Shown: piece by piece, positions 29,947-38,995 of the stretch | How the letters are laid out: each line of letters begins with the position of its first letter | Position numbering within the stretch: the stretch's first letter is position 1 | Origin: Salipiger bermudensis | GTDB taxonomy: Bacteria > Pseudomonadota > Alphaproteobacteria > Rhodobacterales > Rhodobacteraceae | Direction of reading: 5' to 3' | DNA: 64,000 bases | Assembly: GCF_019801965.1 (NCBI RefSeq) | Contig: NZ_JAHVIA010000007.1 | Span: forward strand, 62,001 to 126,000 | Translations under genes and position numbers: made by a program | Notes under the pieces: model-generated | The model's input: only the letters and a program-made list of their open reading frames with translations | The model's database searches: none | What the model was told of the DNA's origin: nothing

Positions 29947-30498
29947 TCACTGAACCCGGCTGGGATAGATGAAGCCGTTGATCGGGTAGACCTTGCCGAA
30001 GCTGCCCGGGTTGCTCTCGACCCGCACTTCCGACCAGTCATTGGCGGCGGAGACGTCCTGCACCGTCATGCCCAGCGTCACCTTGTTGCGCTTCCAGTTG
30101 GCGTGATCGATCCGGACCTCGCGCGGCGAGATCACGTCGGAGACCACGGCCACATGGCCCATCGGCATGCCGCGGGTGGCGGCGAAGGCCATCACCGCAC
30201 CCTCGACGGGCTGCACGCCGCGATCGTAGATCCCGCGCGCCTTGCCCCACCAGGTGTTGGCGTTGCCGCGGATCTCGACGCCGCTGGCATTGCGGGCGAA
30301 GGGCACGCACCAGACGCGCTGGCCGGCATTCTGCAGCTCGCGGACCTCGCGCAGCGCCATGGCGCGACGCTCGAGATCGATGCCGCTGGAGCTATAGGCG
30401 ATGTCGGGTGCCTTGGTGGAACAGGCCGCTGTGGCCAGAAGAATAGCACAGAGGATGGGCAGGCCAAATCTGGCCTTGCGGGCGCCGGTCACGCTCAT
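29947..30498 (-). CDS. CHAP-domain lipoprotein (putative cell-wall amidase/peptidase)
   Basis: A 183-residue protein with a lipoprotein signal: hydrophobic stretch then 'LLATAAC' with the lipidated Cys at 26. The CHAP (NlpC/P60-like) domain follows, with the catalytic Cys64 in 'RVWCVPFARN', 'GNANTWWGKA' and the His115 strand 'GHVAVVSDV'. It probably cuts peptide links in peptidoglycan from the inner face of the outer membrane. The ATG at 30498 has GAGGGA upstream; the in-frame extension to 30618 is not needed. Confidence 0.88.
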   Translation of the reverse strand: MSVTGARKARFGLPILCAILLATAACSTKAPDIAYSSSGIDLERRAMALREVRELQNAGQRVWCVPFARNASGVEIRGNANTWWGKARGIYDRGVQPVEGAVMAFAATRGMPMGHVAVVSDVISPREVRIDHANWKRNKVTLGMTVQDVSAANDWSEVRVESNPGSFGKVYPINGFIYPSRVQ

Positions 30499-30720
30499 TC
30501 GTCCCTCGAACGGTTGTTTCTGCTCGGCCGCCTTCTTCCCGGCGGCTCGCGTTATCTTTTTACCAACCGTAAACCATTTCAAAGCTTCGAGATGCGCACT
30601 CGGCAGAAATCCGCGCATGTTCGGTCAACGTTCCGCGTTTCCGTCCGCGCGCCCGCAGCGCCCCGCACCCAGATGCCTAAAATTCGATCAAATCGCTCCG
30701 CCAGAACGACGACCTCACGC

Positions 30721-30832
30721 ATGCTCTTCGGCCGCCGTCGCGTCAGAAATGCTCTTCCGGCGCCGTCACGACAGCAATGCTCTTTCGCCGCCGTAGAGTC
30801 ACGAATGCTCTTCCGCGGCGGTCGCGGCGAGC
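30721..30832. repeat. Four tandem 28-bp repeats over the end of the ClC gene
   Basis: Units begin with ATGCTCTT at 30721, 30749, 30777 and 30805, exactly 28 bases apart, and share the core ATGCTCTTC..CGCCGTC. The last unit is coding: on the minus strand it gives the C-terminal 'ATAAEEH' of the channel, and the stop codon sits at the junction with the third unit. The other units lie beyond the stop and have diverged. Confidence 0.85.
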
Positions 30833-32475
30833 GCGCGGTTATAGGCCTTGAGCGCATCGACATGGAACAGCGCGCCCTCGAGCACCGGGGTCTGCGCCTC
30901 GCCCTGCAGCGTCACCACCGGAAGATAGGCGACGCCGGATTTCTCGAACCGCGGCAGCGCGGTCTCGAGCGTCGCCGAATGCTGCACGTAAAGCCCCTGC
31001 TCGATCATCCGCAGGCAGGCCTCCTCGTCCGCCGCTCCCGGATCGCCGGGCCGGCGCATCACCCCCGCCACCCGGAACATCGCCAGCAGATAGGCCTGCG
31101 GCCCGGCGGCGAGATGCACGTTGCGGCGCTCGAGTTGGGTCAGGAAGAAGCTGCGGTCCACGAGCCGCGAGGCCACCGCGGTCGACATCGACACCGAGAC
31201 CATCACCGCCAGCCCGGTCTGCCAGTCGCCGGTCAGTTCGAAGACGATCAGCGTGGTCGAGATCGGCGCCCCCAGCACCGCCGCCGCCACCGCGCCCATG
31301 CCGGCGAGCGCGTAGAGCGTGAAGGCCGAGCTCTGCTCGGGGAACAGGCCGGTGGCGATATGAGCAAAGGTCAGCCCGGTCAGCGCACCGACCATCAGCG
31401 ACGGCGAGAACACCCCGCCGCCCATGCGCCCGGCCATGGTGATCGACACCGCCGCCACCTTGACGATGGCGAAGAGGAACGCCTCGCGCAGCCCGAGCCC
31501 GCCGGTCAGCGCCAGCGACGTGGTCTCGTAGCCCACGCCGATGATGTGCGGGAATTGCAGCGCGATGGCGCCGAGCAGCAGCCCGGTGGCGGCCGGGCGC
31601 AGCCAGATCGGCAGCCCCATGCGCCTCTGCACCCGGTTGCCGAAGTCGTCGGACCAGAAGATCGCCCGCATCATCACCACCGCCACCAGCCCGCAGACCA
31701 GCCCCATCAGGAAGAAGGCCGGCAGCTCGAGATAGAACTCGACGGTGGTGGTGCCAGGCAGCAGGAACTCGGTGACATCGCCGAAGGCCAGCCGGTTGAT
31801 CACCGTGCCGGCAGCGCTGGCCACCACGATCGGCGCGAAGGCATGCAGGGCGAAATGGCGCAGCACCACCTCGAGCCCGAACAGCGCGCCCGCGATCGGC
31901 GCGTTGAAGCTGGCCGAGACCGCCGCCGCCACCGCGCAGCCCAGCAGGTCGCGCCCGGTGATGCCGTCGACGCGCAGCAGGTTCGACACCCACGACGAGA
32001 TCATCGCCGCGATATGCACCACCGGCCCCTCGCGCCCTGTCGAGCCGCCGGTCGAGAGGGTGATCCACGAGCACAGCGCCGAGGCGATGCCGGCCTTCTT
32101 CTCGACCCGGCCATCGTTGAGCGCTGCGCCCTCGATGACGTCGGAGACCGAGCGCACGCGGCCGTCCGGGGTCAGGAACTGGATGATCAGGCCGACCGCG
32201 ATGCCGCCGCCGAGCGGGATCAGCAGCACCCAGACCCAGAGCAGCTCGCCGACGAAGCTGGCCAGCGTGTTGACATCCTCGGTGCCGTAGAGCGCCGCCT
32301 GCAGGCGGTTGATCGCGGAGCGGAACAGGATGGCGGCGAAGCCCGCGGCGGCGCCGACCACCAGCGCGATCAGCCAGAAGGTCACCTGCCCCGGTGCCTT
32401 GTGCCTCAGCGTGTCCCAGCCGCGCCCGCACGTGGCGCGCATTTCGTGCCACTGGCGGGCGACGTCGCGCAACAT
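30799..32475 (-). CDS. ClC-type voltage-gated chloride channel/antiporter
   Basis: A 558-residue inner-membrane protein with the ClC fold and a C-terminal region of about 120 residues containing CBS-like sequence ('YVQHSATLETALPRFEKSGVAYLPVV'). Ion-path motifs are 'STGGSTGREGPVVH' with the gating Glu149, 'GGGVFSPSL' and 'GMGAVAAAVLGAPI'. The ATG at 32475 is preferred because AGAGGGGACAGGGA precedes it and the family begins there; an upstream frame to 32604 overlaps the divergent gene. Whether it is a channel or a chloride/proton exchanger cannot be decided from this view. Confidence 0.93.
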   Translation of the reverse strand: MLRDVARQWHEMRATCGRGWDTLRHKAPGQVTFWLIALVVGAAAGFAAILFRSAINRLQAALYGTEDVNTLASFVGELLWVWVLLIPLGGGIAVGLIIQFLTPDGRVRSVSDVIEGAALNDGRVEKKAGIASALCSWITLSTGGSTGREGPVVHIAAMISSWVSNLLRVDGITGRDLLGCAVAAAVSASFNAPIAGALFGLEVVLRHFALHAFAPIVVASAAGTVINRLAFGDVTEFLLPGTTTVEFYLELPAFFLMGLVCGLVAVVMMRAIFWSDDFGNRVQRRMGLPIWLRPAATGLLLGAIALQFPHIIGVGYETTSLALTGGLGLREAFLFAIVKVAAVSITMAGRMGGGVFSPSLMVGALTGLTFAHIATGLFPEQSSAFTLYALAGMGAVAAAVLGAPISTTLIVFELTGDWQTGLAVMVSVSMSTAVASRLVDRSFFLTQLERRNVHLAAGPQAYLLAMFRVAGVMRRPGDPGAADEEACLRMIEQGLYVQHSATLETALPRFEKSGVAYLPVVTLQGEAQTPVLEGALFHVDALKAYNRALAATAAEEHS

Positions 32476-32567
32476 TCCCTGTCCCCTCTGGCTTTCGCCG
32501 GGCCCCTTTCGCTTTCGCCTGACGAGCGGCGTCGCTATGGTCCCCGCGATTTCCCCGGAGGTTACCA

Positions 32568-33941
32568 ATGCCCAAAGACGCCGCCCTTGATGCTCTCGCC
32601 TCACTCCTAGGCGAACGGCTCAGCCGGTCCAAGCCCGATCTGGCCGAACATGGCCGATCCGAGTCCCATTTCCCGACCACCCCGCCCGATGCGGTGGCCT
32701 ATCCGGAGAGCACCGAAGAGGTGCAGGCGCTGGTGAAGATCTGCGCCGAACACGACTGCCCGGTGATCGGCTGGGGGGCCGGCACCTCGCTCGAGGGCCA
32801 CGGGCTCGCGGTGAAGGGCGGCGTGGTGGTGGATTTCTCGCGCATGAACAAGGTGCTCGAGATCCGCATGGACGACATGGACGTGACGGTGCAGCCCGGC
32901 GTCACCCGCGAGGCGCTGAACGAGGAGCTGCGCGCCACGGGGCTGTTCTTCCCGGTCGATCCCGGCGCCAACGCCAGCCTCGGCGGCATGGCGATGACCC
33001 GCGCCTCGGGCACCACGACGGTGCGCTACGGCACCATGCGCGACAACGTCCTCGGAATGACCGTGGTGCTGGCCGATGGCCGGGTGATCCGCACCGGCAC
33101 CCGCGCCCGCAAGAGCGCCGCCGGATTCGATCTGACCGCGCTGATGGTGGGCTCGGAGGGCACGCTGGGGCTCGTCACCGAGCTGACCCTGCGGCTGCAC
33201 GGCATCCCCGAGGCCACCAGCGCCGGCATCTGCGCCTTCCCCGACATGGGCTCGGCCGTGACGGCGGTGATGGAGACCATCCAGATGGGCATCCCGATGG
33301 CACGGATCGAGTTCGTCGACGCCGCCACCGCGCAGGCCTTCACCGCCTATTCCGGCATGGAGATGGACGCCGCCCCGCACCTGCTGGTGGAGTTCCACGG
33401 CTCGCCCGAGAGCGTGGCGCAGGATGCCGAGCGCTTCGGCGAGATCGTCGCCGATCACGGCGCCTCGCCGTTCCGGTGGTCGGCCCGCGAAGAGGAGCGC
33501 CGGGCACTCTGGGCGCTGCGCCACAACGGCTATTACGCCATCCTCGCCTCGCGCAAAGGCGCCCGCGCGGTGGTGACCGACATGTGCGTGCCGATCTCCG
33601 AGCTTGCCACCGCGGTCGAGCAGACCCAGGCCGACATCGCGCAAAGCGGCGTGCCGGGCCCGATCCTCGGCCATGTGGGCGACGGCAATTTCCACGCCAT
33701 CCTGCTGATCGACCCCGAGAAGCCGGAGGAGCTCGAGGAGGCCAAGCGCCTGTCGCACCGCATGGCCGAGCGCGCGCTGGCGCTCGGCGGCACGTGCACC
33801 GGCGAGCATGGCGTCGGGCTTGGCAAGATGGCCTACATGCAGGCCGAGCATGGCGATGGCTGGCAGGTCATGGGCCAGATCAAGCAGGCGCTCGATCCCA
33901 AGGGCATCATGAACCCCGGCAAGCTGGTGCCGCAGGGCTGA
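32568..33941 (+). CDS. FAD-linked oxidase, GlcD/D-lactate dehydrogenase (cytochrome) type
   Basis: A 457-residue flavoprotein that oxidises a 2-hydroxy acid such as D-lactate or glycolate and passes electrons to the respiratory chain. The FAD_binding_4 domain contains 'PVIGWGAGTSLEGHG' (66-79), 'PGANASLGGMAMTRASG' and 'LMVGSEGTLGLVTELTLRL'; the C-terminal domain has 'GHVGDGNFHAILL' and 'GTCTGEHGVGLGK', which carry the metal and substrate histidines. The start at 32568 follows CCGGAGG. It is divergent from the ClC gene over a 92-bp spacer. Confidence 0.93.
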   Translation: MPKDAALDALASLLGERLSRSKPDLAEHGRSESHFPTTPPDAVAYPESTEEVQALVKICAEHDCPVIGWGAGTSLEGHGLAVKGGVVVDFSRMNKVLEIRMDDMDVTVQPGVTREALNEELRATGLFFPVDPGANASLGGMAMTRASGTTTVRYGTMRDNVLGMTVVLADGRVIRTGTRARKSAAGFDLTALMVGSEGTLGLVTELTLRLHGIPEATSAGICAFPDMGSAVTAVMETIQMGIPMARIEFVDAATAQAFTAYSGMEMDAAPHLLVEFHGSPESVAQDAERFGEIVADHGASPFRWSAREEERRALWALRHNGYYAILASRKGARAVVTDMCVPISELATAVEQTQADIAQSGVPGPILGHVGDGNFHAILLIDPEKPEELEEAKRLSHRMAERALALGGTCTGEHGVGLGKMAYMQAEHGDGWQVMGQIKQALDPKGIMNPGKLVPQG

Positions 33942-33957
33942 GGCCCGCCGCGTTTCC

Positions 33958-33981
33958 GGGCGCCGGTTCCCCCCGGCGCCC
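33958..33981 (+). promoter_or_regulatory. Hairpin between two flavoprotein genes
   Basis: Perfect 9-bp stem GGGCGCCGG/CCGGCGCCC with a 6-base loop, 17 bases after the stop of the GlcD-type gene and without a clear T-run. It may be a weak terminator. Confidence 0.5.
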
Positions 33982-34092
33982 ATGCCTCTTCCGCAGGCTC
34001 TTCCATCCGCGCCGCGCGCTGTTACACCTCTGTCATGGGACCGGCTGCGCGGCATCGCGCAGGGCCGGCTCCAGCGATCAAGGACAGGCAGC

Positions 34093-35370
34093 ATGACGGC
34101 ATCGGATCACGGCAATCTCTGGCGCGCCTCCAGCGAGGAGGCGATCTCGGCGGGCCCGCTCGACACCGAGCTGACGGTCGATCTGGCGGTGATCGGCGGC
34201 GGCTTCAGCGGCGCTTCGGCGGCGCTCGAGGCGGCGCGGCGCGGCGCGTCGGTGGCGCTGCTCGAGGCCCGGACCATCGGCCATGGCGGCTCGGGCCGAA
34301 ATGTGGGCCTCGCCAATGCCGGGCTCTGGCTCAAGCCCGACGAGATCCTCGCCGAGCTGGGCGATGCGCCGGGCCGTGCGCTGATCGCCCGGCTGGGCGC
34401 GGCGCCGGATCTGGTCTACGGCCTCATCGCGCGCGAGGAGATCTCCTGCGAGGCGACCCGCAACGGCACGCTGCATTGTGCCCATGCGGCCTCGGGCATG
34501 GAGGACCTGCGTGCCCGCTTCCGGCAGGGCAACGCCCATGGCGCACCGCTGCAGCTGCTGGACGCCGCCGAGGCGCAAGAGCGTGTCGGCAGCAAAGCAG
34601 TGCATGGCGCGCTCTTCGATCCGCGCGCCGGCACGGTGCAGCCGCTGGCCTATTGCCGGGGGCTGGCACGGGCGGCGCAGCGCGCGGGCGCGCGGGTCCA
34701 TGAGCAGAGCCCGGTGACCGGGATCGCGCGCGACGGCGACGGCTGGCGCATCAGCTGCAATGGTCACAGCGTGGTGGCAGGCGCGCTGCTGATGGCGACC
34801 AATGCCTATCACGCGCCGCTCTCGGGCGCGCATGCCCCGGCCTATACGCCGGTGCATTTCGGCCAGTTCGCCACGGCGCCGATGCCCGCCTCCGCCCGCG
34901 CGCGCATCCTCGCCGGTGGCGAGGGCTGCTGGGACACGGCGCTGGTCATGTCCTCCTTCCGCACCGATGCCGCGGGGCGGATGATCATCGGTGCGATGGG
35001 CAATCTCGACGGCCCCGGCCGCGCGATCCACGCCGGCTGGGCGCGGCGCAAGTTGCGCCAGCTCTTCCCCGAGATCGGCGACCTGCCCTTCGAGCACGCC
35101 TGGTGCGGGCGCATCGCCATGACCTCGGATCATATTCCGAAGATCGTCGAGATCGGCCCCAACGCCCTGTCCTGCTTCGGCTATTCCGGGCGTGGCATCG
35201 GCCCCGGCACGGTGTTCGGCACCGCCGCCGCCGAGGCGCTGCTCTCGGGCGATCTCTCGGGTCTGCCGCTGACGCCGGTCAAGCGCCACGACGAGAGCCT
35301 CACCGCGCTCAAAGGCAGCTATTACGAGCTCGGCGCCACGCTGACCCATGCGGTGGACGCGCGCGGCTGA
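34093..35370 (+). CDS. FAD-dependent amine/amino-acid oxidase of the DAO family (PuuB-like)
   Basis: A 425-residue flavoprotein. The start 'NLWRASSEEAI' and the FAD loop 'DLAVIGGGFSGASAALEAARRG' (30-51) followed by 'SGRNVGLANAGLW' resemble gamma-glutamylputrescine oxidase and related DadA-type enzymes; the C-terminal 'CFGYSGRGIGPGTVFG' closes the flavin site. It probably oxidises an amine with oxygen as acceptor. The ATG at 34093 has AGGACAGGCAGC upstream. It follows the GlcD-type gene on the same strand with 151 bases between. Confidence 0.88.
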   Translation: MTASDHGNLWRASSEEAISAGPLDTELTVDLAVIGGGFSGASAALEAARRGASVALLEARTIGHGGSGRNVGLANAGLWLKPDEILAELGDAPGRALIARLGAAPDLVYGLIAREEISCEATRNGTLHCAHAASGMEDLRARFRQGNAHGAPLQLLDAAEAQERVGSKAVHGALFDPRAGTVQPLAYCRGLARAAQRAGARVHEQSPVTGIARDGDGWRISCNGHSVVAGALLMATNAYHAPLSGAHAPAYTPVHFGQFATAPMPASARARILAGGEGCWDTALVMSSFRTDAAGRMIIGAMGNLDGPGRAIHAGWARRKLRQLFPEIGDLPFEHAWCGRIAMTSDHIPKIVEIGPNALSCFGYSGRGIGPGTVFGTAAAEALLSGDLSGLPLTPVKRHDESLTALKGSYYELGATLTHAVDARG

Positions 35371-35431
35371 CGCAGGCGACACCCTCGCGGCCCTGATGTA
35401 TCCGGAGGGCCTGTGATAACGGGCGCACCGC

Positions 35432-36712
35432 TCAGGTCAGCAGCAGCACCAGCCCCGGGAAGGCGGTGAGCAGCGCCACGCGCAGCACGTCCATCGCCAC
35501 GAAGGGCGCCAGCCCGCCGAAGATCGTCCCAAGCCGCACATCGGGCACCACCGAGCGCAGCACGAAGGCGTTCATCCCCACCGGCGGGGTGATGTAGGAG
35601 ATCTCAGTCACCATCACCACGAAGATGCCGAACCAGATCAGGTCGATCCCCTGCGCCGCGACGATGGGATAGAAGACCGGCACCGTCAGCATGATCATCG
35701 ACAGGCTCTCCAGCACGCAGCCCAGCACGAGGTAGATGCAGAGCATCACGAGGATGGTCATCATCGGCGTGTCGCCGAAGACGCTCAGCGCCGCCTGGAT
35801 GTCGCGGGTCATGCCCGACATGTTGACGTAATTGGTGAAGGTCAGCGCGCCGAACAGGATGAAGAACATCATCGAGGTGGTCTTCATCGTGTCATAGAGC
35901 ACCGCGATCATCTTCTCGCGGCTGAACCGCCCCGAGAGAAGCACCAGGAGGAACGCCCCGCCCGCGCCCATGCCGGCGCTTTCGGTGGGGGTGAAGACGC
36001 CGAGATAGATGCCGCCCATCACGAAGACGAAGAGGATCAGCGCGCCGGCGGTGCCCTTCAGCGCGCGGATGCGCTCACGCAGGGGCAGTTTCGGCTCGAC
36101 CGGCAGGTCGATCTTTTGCGTGACCAGCGTGATGCGCACGGCAATGGTGTAGCCAATGATGCCGATCAGCCCCGGGATCAGCCCGGCGAGGAAGAGCTTG
36201 CCGATGTCCTGCTGGGTCATGATGCCGTAGAACACCAGGATCACCGAGGGCGGGATCAGGATGCCGAGCGTGCCGCCGGCGGCGATCGAGGCGGTGGAGA
36301 GCCGGTCGGGGTAGCCGTAGCGCCGCATCGAGGGCAGCGCGATGCGGGTCATGGTGGCCGCCGTCGCCATCGACGAGCCGCAGACCGAGCTGAAGGCCCC
36401 GCAGGCGATGACGGTGGCCGTGGCGAGCCCGCCCTTGCGGTGGCGCAGCCAGGCGTAGGCCGACTTGTAGAGCTCCTCCGCGATGCCCGACTGCACCACG
36501 AAATTGCCCATCATCAGGAACAGCGGCAGCACTGAGAGCGAGTAGTCGCGCCCGTTGTCGAAGAAGGCCGAGCCCAGCAGCGACAGCGCCGGGGTCCAGC
36601 CGATGATCGAGGCCACGCCCACGAGGCCCACCCCCGCGAGCGCCATCGAGATCGGCACGCCCACGAGGAGCAGCACGCCGAGAATGGCCATGCCGACCGG
36701 CCAGCTTTCCAT
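35432..36712 (-). CDS. dctM: TRAP transporter large permease, DctM type
   Basis: The 426-residue, 12-helix ion-driven subunit of a TRAP system. Family marks include 'GVPISMALAGVGL', 'PLFLMMGNFVVQSGIAEELYKSA', 'CGAFSSVCGSSMATAATMTRIALPSM' and 'GGTLGILIPPSVILVFYGIMT'. It moves an organic acid, using a sodium gradient in characterised cases, after capture by the periplasmic binding protein. The gene starts 4 bases after the small permease. The substrate cannot be assigned by eye; C4-dicarboxylates or other carboxylates are likely. Confidence 0.95.
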   Translation of the reverse strand: MESWPVGMAILGVLLLVGVPISMALAGVGLVGVASIIGWTPALSLLGSAFFDNGRDYSLSVLPLFLMMGNFVVQSGIAEELYKSAYAWLRHRKGGLATATVIACGAFSSVCGSSMATAATMTRIALPSMRRYGYPDRLSTASIAAGGTLGILIPPSVILVFYGIMTQQDIGKLFLAGLIPGLIGIIGYTIAVRITLVTQKIDLPVEPKLPLRERIRALKGTAGALILFVFVMGGIYLGVFTPTESAGMGAGGAFLLVLLSGRFSREKMIAVLYDTMKTTSMMFFILFGALTFTNYVNMSGMTRDIQAALSVFGDTPMMTILVMLCIYLVLGCVLESLSMIMLTVPVFYPIVAAQGIDLIWFGIFVVMVTEISYITPPVGMNAFVLRSVVPDVRLGTIFGGLAPFVAMDVLRVALLTAFPGLVLLLT

Positions 36713-36716
36713 GATG

Positions 36717-37226
36717 TCAGTGTCCTTTCAGGTGCCGGATCAGCGCATGCGCCGGCACGAGCGCGGTCAGGAGCGCACCGAAGCCGGTGCAGACCGCGCA
36801 GAAATAACCCAGGGGCGCGATCGGGACGGCGAGCGTCGTGGTGGTGCCGCCATAGCCGCCGATCTGCGCCGCATAGACCCAGACGCGCCAGGCAACCACC
36901 GCCAGCACCAGCGCCGAAAACAGCCCCGTCGCCGCCCCGCGCCACGGCTCCACCGCAGCCGGCATCCGGTCGGTCACCAGATCGACGGTCACGTGCTCGT
37001 CGGCCAGCGCCACCGCCGGCAGCCCGAGAAAGACCACCGCTGCGAGCAGCAGCTCGGTGAGCTCGGTGGCGCCCCGGAGCGGCGCGTTGAAGACGTAGCG
37101 CCCGATCACGTCGGTCACCGTCATCCCCATCAGCGCCATCAGCAGCACGCCGCCCAGCACCGCGAGCGCCGCGCGCAGGCCAAAGGCCCCGCACGGGCGG
37201 GTCGTCTCGGGCAGGGCCTCGGGCAT
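36717..37226 (-). CDS. dctQ: TRAP transporter small permease, DctQ type
   Basis: A 169-residue inner-membrane protein with four predicted helices, the first at about 14-36 and others near 52-70, 93-112 and 132-153. 'VTDVIGRYVFNAPLRGATELTELLLAAVVFLGLPAVALADEHVTVDLV' holds the recognised DctQ pattern (RYxFxxPxxGxxEL). It docks between DctP and DctM. The start overlaps the DctP stop by one base (TAATG), so translation is coupled. Confidence 0.93.
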   Translation of the reverse strand: MPEALPETTRPCGAFGLRAALAVLGGVLLMALMGMTVTDVIGRYVFNAPLRGATELTELLLAAVVFLGLPAVALADEHVTVDLVTDRMPAAVEPWRGAATGLFSALVLAVVAWRVWVYAAQIGGYGGTTTTLAVPIAPLGYFCAVCTGFGALLTALVPAHALIRHLKGH

Positions 37227-38236
37227 TACTCGGCGGCTTCCTTGGCGATCTCGGCCTTGAGCATGTCATAGGCCGCCTGCGCGTCGACGCCGGTCTCGGC
37301 GGCCTCGTCGAGCTTGGCCTGCACCAGCGGCGAGAGCGCGCCTTCCCAGGCGGCGAGCTGCTCGTCGGTGGCGGGCGTGATGGTGATCTCGCCTTCCATC
37401 GCGGCCTTGCCCGCGGCGTCGGCAGCGTCCCACATCTGGCCCGCCATGCGCGCCAGCGCCTCGCCGGTGACGCTGTCGATGGCGTCCTGCTGCGCGGGGT
37501 CGAGGCTCTCCCACTTGGCCTTGTTCATGACGATGTAGAACGAGGTGTTGTAAAGCCCGCCGGGCACCGAGATCGCGTCATTCAGCTGCGGGATCAGCTT
37601 GAAGAAATTGACCGACTCGTAGGGGAAAAGGATGCCGTCGGCGACGCCCTGGCTCAGCAGCTCGTAGGCCTTGGACGACGGGCCCTCGACCGGCACCGCG
37701 CCAAGCGCCGAGGCGACCTCGTGCACGATACCGCCGCCGACCCGCAGCTTGACGCCCTTGAGCGCATCGGCGCTCGAGACATCGCCCGACTTGAGGAAGA
37801 TCTCGCCCGGCCCGTGGCTGAACACCGCCAGCACCTTGACGTCGTCATACTCGCCCGCGTCGCGCAGCATCTCGTCGAAGACGCGCCAGTAGGCCACCGA
37901 GATGTTTTCGGCGCTGTCGCCGAGGAAGGGCAGCTCGACGATGTTGGTGGTCTTGAAGCGGCCCGGGTTGTAGCCCTGAACGCCGAAGGTAATGTCGGCC
38001 ACGCCGTTGACGGCAAAGTCGAAATGCGCCTGCGGCGGACCAAGCGGCGCGGGCAGGATATTGGCGGTCACCTCGCCGCCGGTGGCCTCGGCGATCTGTT
38101 CGGTCATCGGCACGATCAACTCACTGACCAGCGGGTGCGACGGCGGCAGCCAGTTGGCGACGGTGAGCACGGTCTGGGCGGAGGCGGCGCCGGCAAGGCT
38201 GCAGACGAGCGCGGTGGCGGTCAGGAGGTGTTTCAT
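37226..38236 (-). CDS. dctP: TRAP transporter periplasmic solute-binding protein, DctP type
   Basis: A 336-residue binding protein with a signal peptide (about 1-20, 'AASA|QTV') followed by 'TVANWLPPSHPLV'. The DctP fold shows in 'DVSSADALKGVKLRVGGGIVHEVASALGAVPV' (the conserved Arg that grips the substrate carboxylate is in 'KLRVGG') and 'FYIVMNKAKWESLDP'. It is the first gene of the dctPQM unit. The ATG at 38236 after ACAGGGACAGCCC is the natural start; the frame upstream is not homologous. Confidence 0.93.
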   Translation of the reverse strand: MKHLLTATALVCSLAGAASAQTVLTVANWLPPSHPLVSELIVPMTEQIAEATGGEVTANILPAPLGPPQAHFDFAVNGVADITFGVQGYNPGRFKTTNIVELPFLGDSAENISVAYWRVFDEMLRDAGEYDDVKVLAVFSHGPGEIFLKSGDVSSADALKGVKLRVGGGIVHEVASALGAVPVEGPSSKAYELLSQGVADGILFPYESVNFFKLIPQLNDAISVPGGLYNTSFYIVMNKAKWESLDPAQQDAIDSVTGEALARMAGQMWDAADAAGKAAMEGEITITPATDEQLAAWEGALSPLVQAKLDEAAETGVDAQAAYDMLKAEIAKEAAE

Positions 38237-38419
38237 GGGCTGTCCCTGTTGGTTGTCTCGCGGCCGGTCCGACCGCGATGCGGGGCCCGTAACCTTTGCG
38301 CTATCTGTTCCGCATGGGACTGCGGGGCGCAAGGGGCGCGCGGCAAAATATGCCGCGCCGCGCGGCGCGAGAGGAAGTCTTGGGCAGAGGCGCAGCCGCA
38401 GCCACAGCCTCTGCCCGCC

Positions 38420-38995
38420 CTACTCCGACATCTCGATCTCGAGCGTCACCGCACCGTACCAGTCGGCCACGGCGCGGATCTCTTCGTCGCTCATCTCGGC
38501 GGCGATGTCCGACATGATATCGTGCACCCGCTTGCCGCTCCGAAACGCCTTGAGCTGGGTGTCGATATAGATGTTGACCTCGCCCGCGAGGTTGGGCGCA
38601 TCGGGAAACTCGGCGATGCCGTCGGCCCCGTGGCACGAGACGCAGGCCGCCGGCGCGTCGCTCTCGCTCACGCCCTCGGGCAGGCGCGCGCTTGCCGAAT
38701 GCGAGGCGTACCACGCCGCCACGTCCGAGATCTGCTGCGCGCTCAGCCCCGCCGCCACCACCGACATCATCTCGTGCTCGCGCGCGCCGGTCTTGAAGGC
38801 CATGAGTTGGGCCTCGAGATACTCTTCCGGCTCGCCGCCAATATTCGGCGCGATGGGGATCTGCGCCAGCCCGTCGAGCCCGTGACAGGTGCGGCACATG
38901 TTGGCCACCTTGCGGCCGGCGGCGGGATCATCCGCCGCCGCCGGCCCTGCCCCGGCGAGCATCAGCCCGCCGAGGAGAACAGCCCCAAGCCTCAT
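38420..38995 (-). CDS. Periplasmic diheme cytochrome c
   Basis: A 191-residue secreted protein with signal peptide (1-21, 'AAA|DDP') and two class I cytochrome domains, each with a heme site: CRTCH at 34-38 and CVSCH at 118-122. Candidate axial methionines are in 'HEMMSVVAAGLS' and 'IMSDIAAEMSDEE', similar to cytochrome c4. Its ATG overlaps the stop of the upstream sugar dehydrogenase gene (ATGA), so it is very likely the electron acceptor of that enzyme. Heme attachment would depend on the Ccm system encoded at 51-54 kb. Confidence 0.92.
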   Translation of the reverse strand: MRLGAVLLGGLMLAGAGPAAADDPAAGRKVANMCRTCHGLDGLAQIPIAPNIGGEPEEYLEAQLMAFKTGAREHEMMSVVAAGLSAQQISDVAAWYASHSASARLPEGVSESDAPAACVSCHGADGIAEFPDAPNLAGEVNIYIDTQLKAFRSGKRVHDIMSDIAAEMSDEEIRAVADWYGAVTLEIEMSE

